Shown here: in pieces, positions 1 through 5,269 of the stretch
Layout of the letters: each line of letters begins with the position of its first letter
How positions within the stretch are numbered: position 1 is the stretch's first letter
Source: Planctomycetota bacterium
GTDB lineage: Bacteria; Planctomycetota; UBA1135; GCA-002686595
DNA: 6,122 nt
Direction: 5' to 3'
Assembly: GCA_004296785.1 (NCBI GenBank)
Contig: SCVU01000173.1
Span: 1-6,122 of the forward strand
Made by a program: the position numbers and the translations under genes
The notes under the pieces: model-generated
Database searches by the model: none
The model's input: only the letters and a program-made list of their open reading frames with translations
What the model was told of the DNA's origin: nothing

Positions 1-1071
1 GTCCGCACGCTGTCCGGCTCGCCGGCGACCGTGTGGGCGGCGAGCGCGCTCGTCGGCGGCGGGTACCAGTCGATCTCGGTGCCGACCTCGCTGCCGACGA
101 TCAGCCTCGGCCGGCGCGGCTGCGTCGTATTCGGCGGCGCGAGTCAGGCGACGGCGAGCGCGTGGGCGTACTCGGCCGGTGCGAACGCGTTCGCGCCGCC
201 GATCCCGTTCTCGCAGGTCAGTTCCCCCCCGCTCGCCGGATTCGGCGGCGTGTTCGGCTTCAACCTCGAAGGCGCCGGCAGCGACGGCTCGCTCGCGCAG
301 GCCTACAGCGTGCTCGCGCACGAGTGGACCGCTGGTCCTGCGATCGACGCGACGCACACGTGGTCGACGACCGGCTCCGACAACGAAGTGACGCTGATTC
401 GCGACGACGGAGCCGCGGGCTACGCCTGCACCTCGTTCGACGCGCACGCGCGCCAGTGGAAGCCCGCGCCGGGCAACACGACGCACACCATGGCCGGCAT
501 GAACTGGTTCCTCGCGTACTCGCCGGCGAGCGGCACGTACCACGGCTTCAGCGCCGAGCGCGGCGATTGGACGACGCAGACGGGCATCGGCGCGATCGTC
601 TCGAGCCCCGCGGTGCCGCAGCAGCGCGAGCATCTCGTGTACTTCGCCGACAGCACTCAGAACCTGTGGATGTTCGCGACGCCCGAACGCGCGTACGCGT
701 GGTTCCGCTGGCCGTACGCACGGCCGTTCGGCCGCTCCGGCGCGACGAGCGGCAGCAACACGCCGTACATCGGCGTCTCGGTGCGCGGCACGCCCGGAAC
801 CGAGCTCGCGCTCGTCTACGCGTCGCTCGCGCTCGCGCCGGCGCCGCTTGCGCTGCCGGGCTTCGGCGGACTGCTCGACCTCGATCCGCTCGGCGCGTTC
901 CAGCTCGCGAACCTCGGCGTGTTCGATGCCGACGGCGTGCGCGAGGCGAAGATCCCGGTCGCGAACCCGATCGCCGCCGGCACGCAGGCGTGGCTGCAGC
1001 CGGTGGTCGTCGACCTCGCGACGCTCAGCGCGTCGTTCGCCGGCCGCGCGACCGGCACGCGCTTCTTCTGA
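1..1071 (+). CDS. Probable secreted/surface repeat protein, 5' end missing
   Basis: The reading frame is open from base 1 and ends at TGA 1069-1071, giving 356 visible codons; the true start and any signal peptide lie upstream of the window. I do not recognise a named family. The visible part falls into degenerate units of about 40-46 residues, starting near nt 106, 240, 380, 500 and 625. Each has a hydrophobic strand, a small-residue turn, a second strand of the type AWAYS / CTSFD / HGFSA / WMFAT, and often an aromatic residue after it (RQW, GDW, YAW). This pattern suggests a beta-propeller-like or stacked beta-sheet repeat. From about nt 840 the chain changes to a Gly/Leu-rich tail with a VFDADG segment, an alternating strand (AKIPVANP) and a WLQPVVVDL strand, resembling C-terminal beta-sandwich tails of secreted proteins in GC-rich planctomycete-like bacteria. 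There are few cysteines and no membrane segment. No catalytic motif is visible, so a binding or structural extracellular role is only an inference. The frame is certain; the function is unknown. Confidence 0.85.
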   Translation, partial: VRTLSGSPATVWAASALVGGGYQSISVPTSLPTISLGRRGCVVFGGASQATASAWAYSAGANAFAPPIPFSQVSSPPLAGFGGVFGFNLEGAGSDGSLAQAYSVLAHEWTAGPAIDATHTWSTTGSDNEVTLIRDDGAAGYACTSFDAHARQWKPAPGNTTHTMAGMNWFLAYSPASGTYHGFSAERGDWTTQTGIGAIVSSPAVPQQREHLVYFADSTQNLWMFATPERAYAWFRWPYARPFGRSGATSGSNTPYIGVSVRGTPGTELALVYASLALAPAPLALPGFGGLLDLDPLGAFQLANLGVFDADGVREAKIPVANPIAAGTQAWLQPVVVDLATLSASFAGRATGTRFF

Positions 1072-1098
1072 GCGTGCGCGCGGCGCGAGTGGGCGCGT

Positions 1099-1127
1099 TT
1101 GACACGCCCGAGCGCGACGCCCAGACT
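1099..1127 (+). promoter_or_regulatory. Candidate sigma70-like promoter for the importer operon
   Basis: A perfect TTGACA (1099-1104) is followed after 17 bases by CAGACT (1122-1127), which keeps the key A2 and T6 of a TATAAT box but matches only 3 of 6 positions. An exact TTGACA is uncommon in DNA this GC-rich. The -35 box sits within a small inverted repeat (GGGCG 1091-1095 / CGCCC 1105-1109) that could be an operator or chance. Transcription would start near 1134, giving a leader of about 194 nt before the binding-protein gene. The promoter is predicted from pattern only. Confidence 0.3.
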
Positions 1128-1129
1128 CG

Positions 1130-1145
1130 TCGCGATGTCTCGCGA
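1130..1145 (+). promoter_or_regulatory. Paired TCGCGA motif at the predicted transcription start
   Basis: Two copies of the self-complementary hexamer TCGCGA lie at 1130-1135 and 1140-1145, separated by TGTC. Their centres are 10 bp apart, about one helical turn, and the pair is both a direct and an inverted repeat. They lie immediately after the candidate -10 box, where a repressor dimer could block initiation; in RNA they could form a 6-bp stem with a four-base loop. CG-rich hexamers are common in this genome, so chance is a real alternative. Confidence 0.25.
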
Positions 1146-1178
1146 GGTCCCGCTTCAGTTCGCCTACGGGTGAACGCG

Positions 1179-1223
1179 CCTCGTGCGCGGCGGCGGAGCG
1201 AACTCCGCCAGCCGGGCGCGAGG
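1179..1223 (+). ncRNA. Long imperfect hairpin in the leader of the importer operon
   Basis: Bases 1179-1198 pair with 1203-1223 around a CGAA loop (1199-1202). The inner arm GGCGGAG/CTCCGCC is perfect over 7 bp. It is extended by a bulged A1210, four more pairs, one G-G mismatch (1187/1215) and eight outer pairs including one G-U, for 19 pairs in total. No T-run follows, so it is not a typical intrinsic terminator. It lies 107 nt after the upstream stop codon and about 105 nt before the binding-protein start. It could be a terminator or 3'-end stabiliser of the upstream gene, or a regulatory element of the operon leader. I match it to no known riboswitch class. The pairing is read directly from the bases; the role is inference. 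Confidence 0.5.
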
Positions 1224-1268
1224 ACCGGTCGGTGCCTCCTCCATCGCGCGGAAGTGAATCGCTCGTGA

Positions 1269-1316
1269 GCTGGGACCGCCGCCTCGTCCGGGCCGCGCGC
1301 TCCCGCCACTCCCAGC
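1269..1316 (+). promoter_or_regulatory. Inverted repeat overlapping the ribosome-binding region
   Basis: GCTGGGA (1269-1275) and TCCCAGC (1310-1316) are exact reverse complements with a GC-rich 34-nt loop. The right arm runs into the weak Shine-Dalgarno-like AGCAGG (1314-1319), which ends 8 nt before the ATG of the binding-protein gene. If formed, the stem would partly hide the ribosome-binding site, as expected for translational control. A 7-bp stem with a long loop is only moderately stable and could be chance. Confidence 0.35.
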
Positions 1317-1327
1317 AGGTTCCCACG

Positions 1328-2278
1328 ATGTCCGCTCTCCGCGTGCTCCTCTCGCTCGTCGCGGCCGCCGCCGCCGCGTTCCCGTTCCACGCCCAGCCGC
1401 TCGCGCAGGATCCGGCGCCCAAGCTCGAGGTGCTGCGCTTCTCGGGCATCCCCGACGCCGACAAGAAGGACCTCTCGAAGCAGTACGAGGTCGTCAGCGC
1501 CTACCTGTCGAAGGAGCTCGGCCTGCGCGTCGAGTTCGTCAACGTGCCCGACTACAACGGCGCGGTCACCTCGCTCGCGGCGAACAAGATCGACTTCGCG
1601 TGGCTCGGCGGCGTGACCGCCGTGCAGTCGGAAGAGCGCACGAAGAACGCGGTGACGTTCATCGCGGCGCGCGACACCGACCTCAAGTTCAAGAGCTACT
1701 TCATCGCCAGCCAGGCGCTGGTCGAGTCGGGCCGCTTCAAGAAGCTCGAGAGCCTCGACTACGGCACGCTCGAGCAGTTGAAGGCGCTCGCGCCGGCGCT
1801 CAAGCAGTCGAGCTTCACGTTCGGCGACAAGCTCTCGACCTCCGGCCACTTCATGCCGCGCCACTTCCTGACCGAGGCCGGCCTCGATCCGGAGAGCGCG
1901 TTCCACGGCAAGCCCGGCTACCAGCTCCAGGGCGGCCACTCGGCGACGCTGAAGGCCGTCGCGAGCGGCGCGTTCGACGTCGGCGTGCTGAACTACGCGA
2001 GCTGGGAGAAGGCCGACGACGCCACCAAGGCCGCCGCGCCGGTGATCGCGGTCAGCCCGTCCTTCGTCGACTACTGCTGGGTCGCGCACAACCGCGTCGG
2101 CAAGGAGACGATCGCCAAGCTGCGCGCGGCGTTCCTCCAGCTCGACCCGAAGAACCCGGCGCACGAGCCGGTGCTCAAGGTCTTCAGCGCGTCGAAGTTC
2201 GTCGACGCCGAGCCGAAGCTGTGGGACGGCATGCGCGCGGTGATGAAGGCGGCGCGCGAGCGCGGCATCGTCGAGTAG
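1328..2278 (+). CDS. phnD: PhnD-like ABC importer substrate-binding protein (putative selenate type)
   Basis: Periplasmic solute-binding protein of an ATP-driven importer, 316 residues. ATG 1328 is chosen because it begins a clear Sec signal peptide (Met-Ser-Ala-Leu-Arg, then a Leu/Ala-rich core to about residue 17); cleavage probably falls between residues 22 and 27. The mature part opens with LRFSGIPDAD (36-45). It then shows AWLGGVTAVQ (91-100), the ligand-loop motif STSG (170-173), GGHSAT (202-207), DVGVLNYASWEK (217-228) and DYCW (248-251), all in the order expected for the PhnD/phosphonate-binding superfamily. In that family the STS loop binds the oxyanion. The IPD start and the C-terminal pattern (FLQLDPKNP ... 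SASKFV) resemble the subgroup annotated as putative selenate-binding more than classical phosphonate PhnD. The stretch between YFIAS and FTFG (about 129-163) looks longer than usual. The only Shine-Dalgarno-like sequence is AGCAGG (1314-1319). It is the first gene of the importer operon. The family is sure; the ligand (selenate, phosphonate, phosphite or another oxyanion) is not, so the symbol denotes family only. Confidence 0.94.
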   Translation: MSALRVLLSLVAAAAAAFPFHAQPLAQDPAPKLEVLRFSGIPDADKKDLSKQYEVVSAYLSKELGLRVEFVNVPDYNGAVTSLAANKIDFAWLGGVTAVQSEERTKNAVTFIAARDTDLKFKSYFIASQALVESGRFKKLESLDYGTLEQLKALAPALKQSSFTFGDKLSTSGHFMPRHFLTEAGLDPESAFHGKPGYQLQGGHSATLKAVASGAFDVGVLNYASWEKADDATKAAAPVIAVSPSFVDYCWVAHNRVGKETIAKLRAAFLQLDPKNPAHEPVLKVFSASKFVDAEPKLWDGMRAVMKAARERGIVE

Positions 2279-2285
2279 GTCGCGC

Positions 2286-3098
2286 GTGGACGACCCGCGC
2301 GCGAACCGACGCAGTGTCGGTGCGGCCGGCTCCGCTCCCGCGGAGCCGGCGCTGCGCCTCGAAGGCGTCGTCAAGCGCTACGGCGCGCGCACGGTGCTCG
2401 ACGGACTGTCGCTCGAGATCGCGCGCGGCGAGCGCGTCGCGCTGATCGGCGCGTCGGGCTCGGGCAAGACGACGCTGCTGCGGTTGCTCGCGGGACTCGC
2501 ATGGCCGGACGCAGGCCGCGTGCTCGCGCTGGGGCGCGACACGAGCCGGCTCGGCGGCGCCGCGCTGCGCGCGACGCGGCGCGATCTCGGCCTGCTGCTG
2601 CAGAGCGAGAACCTCGTGCCCGGGCTGCGCGTCGCGCACAACGTGCTGATGGGCCGGCTCGGGCACTGGTCGGCGCTGCGCGCGCTCGTGTCGCTGGTCG
2701 TGCCGCAGGAGCTCGAACGCGCGCGCGACGCACTCGCGCGCGTCGAGCTGGCCGACCGGCTGTGGGCGCTGCCGGGCGAGCTGTCGGGCGGCCAGCAGCA
2801 GCGCGTCGCGATCGCGCGTCTGCTCGTGCAGCAGCCGGCGGTGTGGCTGGCCGACGAGCCGACCGCGAGCCTCGACGTGCGCCTGGGCAACGAAGTGCTC
2901 GACCTGCTCGTCGCGACGGCGCGCGAGCGCGCGGCGACGCTGGTCGCGAGCCTGCACGCGCTCGAGCTGATCGACGACGCGCGCTTCGACCGCGTGATCG
3001 CGCTGCGCGACGGCCGCGTCGCGTGGCAGGGCCGGCCGCGCGAACTGGTCGCGCAGCGCGAGCTCGTCGCGGCGACCTTCGCGCGCGGGGAGCACTGA
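2286..3098 (+). CDS. phnC: PhnC-type ABC importer ATPase
   Basis: Cytoplasmic ATPase, 270 residues, expected to form a homodimer under the fused permease and power import. All nucleotide-binding motifs are intact: Walker A GASGSGKT (55-62), Q-loop Gln106 in LLQSENLVPG, signature LSGGQQQR (167-174), Walker B WLADEP with catalytic Glu191, D-loop SLD (195-197) and switch His224 in SLHALEL. The segment HNVLMGRLG (118-126) is typical of the PhnC branch. GTG 2286 lies 7 nt after the upstream stop; an AGGT overlapping that stop codon (2277-2280) can serve as Shine-Dalgarno, implying translational coupling. The first 20 or so residues are Ala/Pro/Arg-rich, unlike the family, and encode a strong RNA hairpin (2325-2350). 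CTG 2352 would give a family-typical N-terminus (LRLEGVVKRYG) but needs a rare start codon, so GTG is preferred. Substrate is inferred only from its neighbours. Confidence 0.96.
   Translation: MDDPRANRRSVGAAGSAPAEPALRLEGVVKRYGARTVLDGLSLEIARGERVALIGASGSGKTTLLRLLAGLAWPDAGRVLALGRDTSRLGGAALRATRRDLGLLLQSENLVPGLRVAHNVLMGRLGHWSALRALVSLVVPQELERARDALARVELADRLWALPGELSGGQQQRVAIARLLVQQPAVWLADEPTASLDVRLGNEVLDLLVATARERAATLVASLHALELIDDARFDRVIALRDGRVAWQGRPRELVAQRELVAATFARGEH
2325..2350 (+). repeat. Perfect 11-bp inverted repeat between binding-protein and ATPase reading frames
   Basis: GCCGGCTCCGC (2325-2335) and GCGGAGCCGGC (2340-2350) are exact reverse complements around a TCCC loop, predicting a very stable RNA hairpin that starts 47 nt after the binding-protein stop codon. 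It lies in the poorly conserved first codons (about 14-22) of the ATPase gene. No T-run follows. Hairpins after binding-protein genes in ABC operons are known to protect the upstream mRNA and so keep binding protein in excess over the membrane parts; that role here is inference. Confidence 0.6.
3087..3092 (+). promoter_or_regulatory. Shine-Dalgarno sequence for the permease gene
   Basis: GGGGAG lies 9 nt before ATG 3102, inside the last codons of the ATPase gene. It is the best ribosome-binding site in the window and fixes the permease start. Only 3 nt separate the ATPase stop from this start, so the two genes are almost certainly translated from one mRNA. Confidence 0.6.
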
Positions 3099-3101
3099 GC
3101 G

Positions 3102-4832
3102 ATGGCCGACGCCGAGCGCGCGGCGACGCGTCGGCCGGGGCGCGCGTGGCTCGCGCTCGCCGCCGCGCTGACGATCGCGGCGCTGTTCGCGATCGACTGG
3201 CGCTTCGACGAGTGGGCCGGCGCGGCCGGCCGCGCGCGCGCGTTCGAGCGCCTGCGCGGGCTCGGCGGCGCCGCCGTCGCGCCGGACTTCTCGGCGGAGA
3301 CGCTGCGGCTCGGCTGGCGCCTCTCGCTCGACACGCTCGCGATCGCCGCGTGGGGCACGCTGCTCGGCGCGCTCGGCGGTTTCCTGCTCGCGATCCCCGC
3401 GACGCGCGCACTCGTGCTCGGCGTCGAGCCGCCCGCGCGCGGCGTGCGCCGGCTGCGGCACCTCGCGCTGCGCGCGCTGCTCGAGCTCGCGCGCCTGTTG
3501 CTCGACGCGCTGCGCGGCGTGCCCGACTTCGCGTGGGCCGTGCTGATCTCGACGCTGCCCGGCCCCGGACCCATCACCGGCGTGTGCGCGATCGCGCTGT
3601 CGGTCGCCGGCATCCTCGGCAAGATCTACAGCGAGCACTGGGACGCGCTCGCACAGCGGCGCCTCGCGCCGGGCCTCGCCACCGGCGCGGGCCGCATCGG
3701 GATGCTCGCGTACCTCGTGCAGCCGCTGTGCGCGCGCGCCTCGCTGTCGTACACGCTGATGCGCGCCGAGTGCGCGGTGCGCAACGCCTCGGTCATCGGC
3801 GCGGTCGGCGGCGGCGGGCTCGGCGGCCAGATGCTCGAGGAGTTCTCGTACGGCAACGACCGCGGCGCGGTCACGCTGCTGTTGTTCCTCGTCGCGGTCA
3901 CCGCGAGCGCGGACCTCGCGACGAACTGGCTGCGCCTCAAGCTGCGCGAGGACCCGAATCACCCGCGGCCCGCGCACACGCTGTCGCGCGAGGCGTCGCG
4001 CGCGCGGCGCGTCGGCGTGCTCGCCGGCATCGCCGCGGGCGCGCTGCTCGCCGGGCTGTGGCTGCGCGGCGCGCTCGCGAACGCGATCGACGAGCTCGAC
4101 CGCATCGAGTGGGGCTTCATCGGCGAGCACTTCGGCCAGCTGTTGCGGCCGGATCTGTCCGCGGCCGCGCTCGGCTCGGCGCTGCGCGGCATCCCGCTGC
4201 CGCTCGCACTCGGCTGGCTCGGGACGCTGCTCGCGGTGCTCGGCGCCGCGCTGCTCGCGTACCCCGCGTCGACCGCGATGCAGTGGGAGCCCGAACGCTT
4301 CACCGGCGAGCGCGTGGCGCCGGCGCGGCGCGCGGCGCGCGCGCTGCTGCTCGGTGCGGCGCGCGCGCTCGCGCTGTTGCTGCGCGCGGTGCCGGAAGCC
4401 GCGTGGGCGCTGCTCTTCGCCGCGCTGCTGCGCGCCGGACCACTGCCGGCGCTGGCCGCGCTCGCGCTGCACTCGTGCGGCGTGCTCGCGCGCGTCTACT
4501 CCGAGAGCGTCGACGACGTGCCGTACCGCGCGCTCGAGCCCGCCGCCGCCGGCGGCCGCCTCGGCGCGTTCCTGTACGGCGCGCTGCCGGCGGCGCGCAG
4601 CGACTGGACGACGTACGCGTTCTTCCAGCTCGAGTCGAACGTGCGCACCGGCGTGCTGCTCGGGATCCTCGGACTGGGCGGCATCGGCAACTCGTTCCAC
4701 ACGGCCTTCGTCGAGGCGCGCATGCCGCTGGCGGGCACGTACCTGTTCGCGATGGTGCTGCTGACGGTGCTGCTCGATCGCACCTCGCGCTGGCTGAAGA
4801 TCGCCGGTTCCGGCGTGGCGCGACGGGCCTAG
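3102..4832 (+). CDS. phnE: Fused double PhnE-type ABC importer permease
   Basis: Inner-membrane permease of 576 residues, about twice the usual PhnE length of some 260-290, made of two homologous permease units. Unit 1 (about 1-280) has membrane segments near 15-31, 76-99, 122-152, 158-173 and 256-275. Unit 2 (about 303-576) has segments near 303-321, 366-388, 411-443, 448-465 and 543-560. A charged linker (281-303) joins them. Each unit carries an EAA-like coupling loop after a YSE motif (176-209 and 466-497), followed by a conserved stretch ending in VGGGGLGG (235-242) or LGLGGIGN (523-530). Residues 138-178 and 428-468 align without gaps, with 18 identities in 41 by hand count. One chain can thus supply both membrane halves that a PhnE homodimer would. 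Fused permeases of this type are known beside PhnC/PhnD-like genes, including putative selenate transporters, so the fusion looks natural rather than an artefact. The ATG has a good GGGGAG upstream. The family is sure; the substrate follows the uncertain binding protein. Confidence 0.95.
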   Translation: MADAERAATRRPGRAWLALAAALTIAALFAIDWRFDEWAGAAGRARAFERLRGLGGAAVAPDFSAETLRLGWRLSLDTLAIAAWGTLLGALGGFLLAIPATRALVLGVEPPARGVRRLRHLALRALLELARLLLDALRGVPDFAWAVLISTLPGPGPITGVCAIALSVAGILGKIYSEHWDALAQRRLAPGLATGAGRIGMLAYLVQPLCARASLSYTLMRAECAVRNASVIGAVGGGGLGGQMLEEFSYGNDRGAVTLLLFLVAVTASADLATNWLRLKLREDPNHPRPAHTLSREASRARRVGVLAGIAAGALLAGLWLRGALANAIDELDRIEWGFIGEHFGQLLRPDLSAAALGSALRGIPLPLALGWLGTLLAVLGAALLAYPASTAMQWEPERFTGERVAPARRAARALLLGAARALALLLRAVPEAAWALLFAALLRAGPLPALAALALHSCGVLARVYSESVDDVPYRALEPAAAGGRLGAFLYGALPAARSDWTTYAFFQLESNVRTGVLLGILGLGGIGNSFHTAFVEARMPLAGTYLFAMVLLTVLLDRTSRWLKIAGSGVARRA

Positions 4833-4844
4833 GAGTGCCTTTTT
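4825..4844 (+). terminator. Weak candidate terminator at the end of the importer operon
   Basis: The last codons of the permease gene and the first intergenic bases can form a short stem (GGC 4826-4828 with GCC 4837-4839, plus a possible G-U pair), followed by a run of T ending at 4844. Five Ts in a row (4840-4844) are unusual in this sequence, but the stem is only 3-4 bp, too weak for a confident call. Transcription may run on into the SUI1 gene. Confidence 0.2.
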
Positions 4845-4848
4845 CGGC

Positions 4849-4877
4849 GTGCCAACGCAGACGCGCGCCCGTACACT
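4849..4877 (+). promoter_or_regulatory. Candidate promoter next to the SUI1 start codon
   Basis: GTGCCA (4849-4854, 4 of 6 matches to TTGACA) and TACACT (4872-4877, 4 of 6 matches to TATAAT, with the key T1, A2 and T6 kept) are separated by exactly 17 bases. The expected transcription start is near 4884, only about 5 nt before ATG 4889. The pattern is plausible but unproven. Confidence 0.35.
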
Positions 4878-4888
4878 CTTCGCCCTTC

Positions 4889-5221
4889 ATGCATCACAAG
4901 CCGTTCAAGTCCTTCTTCGCGTCCCGCGGGCAGATCGACACCTCCGTCAACACCGCGAGGGCCGGCACGGCCGTCGCCGCGCCGCCGCGCATCGCGCGCG
5001 TCGTGCTGGGCTACGAGAAGCGCGCGAGCGACCGCGTGGTCACGACGGTGGCGGAGATCCCGGCGGAGCTGTGCGCGGCCGAGCTGTCGGAGCTGCGCGC
5101 GAAGCTCGGCACCGGCGGCACGCAGGACGGCGAGAAGCTCGTGCTGCAGGGCGACCACCGCTCGAAGCTCACCGCGCACTACGAAGCGCGCGGCGTGCGC
5201 GTCGCGGGCGAGCGCGGTTAG
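4889..5221 (+). CDS. SUI1/eIF1-like (YciH-type) translation initiation factor
   Basis: Small cytoplasmic protein of 110 residues with a C-terminal SUI1 domain at about 36-107. Visible family marks are the opening strand RVVLGYEKR (39-45 region), the Leu-rich helix AAELSELRAKLG, the GTGGTQDG turn (74-81) and the hallmark strand LVLQGDHR (84-91), then a helix and RGVRVAG. In this family the domain binds the small ribosomal subunit and affects start-codon selection; the exact role of bacterial members is less clear. The first 35 residues are polar, low in complexity and not conserved. ATG 4889 is preferred; an in-frame GTG at 4835 has its AGGA directly adjacent, too close to act. No Shine-Dalgarno sequence precedes the ATG (the bases are pyrimidine-rich), suggesting leaderless or SD-independent translation. 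It lies 56 nt after the permease gene, in another frame, and is probably functionally unrelated. It converges with corA. Confidence 0.92.
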   Translation: MHHKPFKSFFASRGQIDTSVNTARAGTAVAAPPRIARVVLGYEKRASDRVVTTVAEIPAELCAAELSELRAKLGTGGTQDGEKLVLQGDHRSKLTAHYEARGVRVAGERG

Positions 5222-5238
5222 CGCGGTTCGCGCGGTTC
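5212..5238 (+). repeat. Three tandem 9-bp repeats across the SUI1 stop codon
   Basis: GCGCGGTTA (5212-5220) is followed by two exact copies of GCGCGGTTC (5221-5229 and 5230-5238). The A that distinguishes the first copy is the middle base of the SUI1 stop codon TAG (5219-5221); with C there the frame would read on. The array probably arose by slippage; no function is evident. Confidence 0.7.
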
Positions 5239-5269
5239 GTTGGGCAGGCGTGGCGCGGCCGGGGTCGCG

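Noticed and set aside
224..230. Run of seven C as a possible phase-variation or sequencing slip
   Set aside because: The reading frame and repeat pattern continue intact across it, and such runs are unremarkable at this GC content.
1069..1071. In-frame TGA as a selenocysteine codon, suggested by the putative selenate importer nearby
   Set aside because: The protein reaches a natural end, downstream translation is Arg-rich noise, and no case for a recoding element can be made.
1224..1327. Resemblance to a cobalamin riboswitch (GGTGCC, GGAA..., GCCACT-like pieces)
   Set aside because: The conserved boxes are not in the required order and the core CGCAAC and B12 box are missing.
2184..4700. 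Very long open frame on the - strand opposite the ATPase and permease genes
   Set aside because: It is Arg/Ala/Glu/Gln-rich low-complexity translation, lies wholly antisense to two well-conserved genes, and such stop-free frames are expected at this GC content. The same applies to the - strand frames at 1025-2374 and 2371-3622.
2501..4888. Continuous + strand frame leading into the SUI1 gene
   Set aside because: Upstream of 4889 it is an Arg-rich shadow of the ATPase and permease genes; only 4889-5221 has family motifs.
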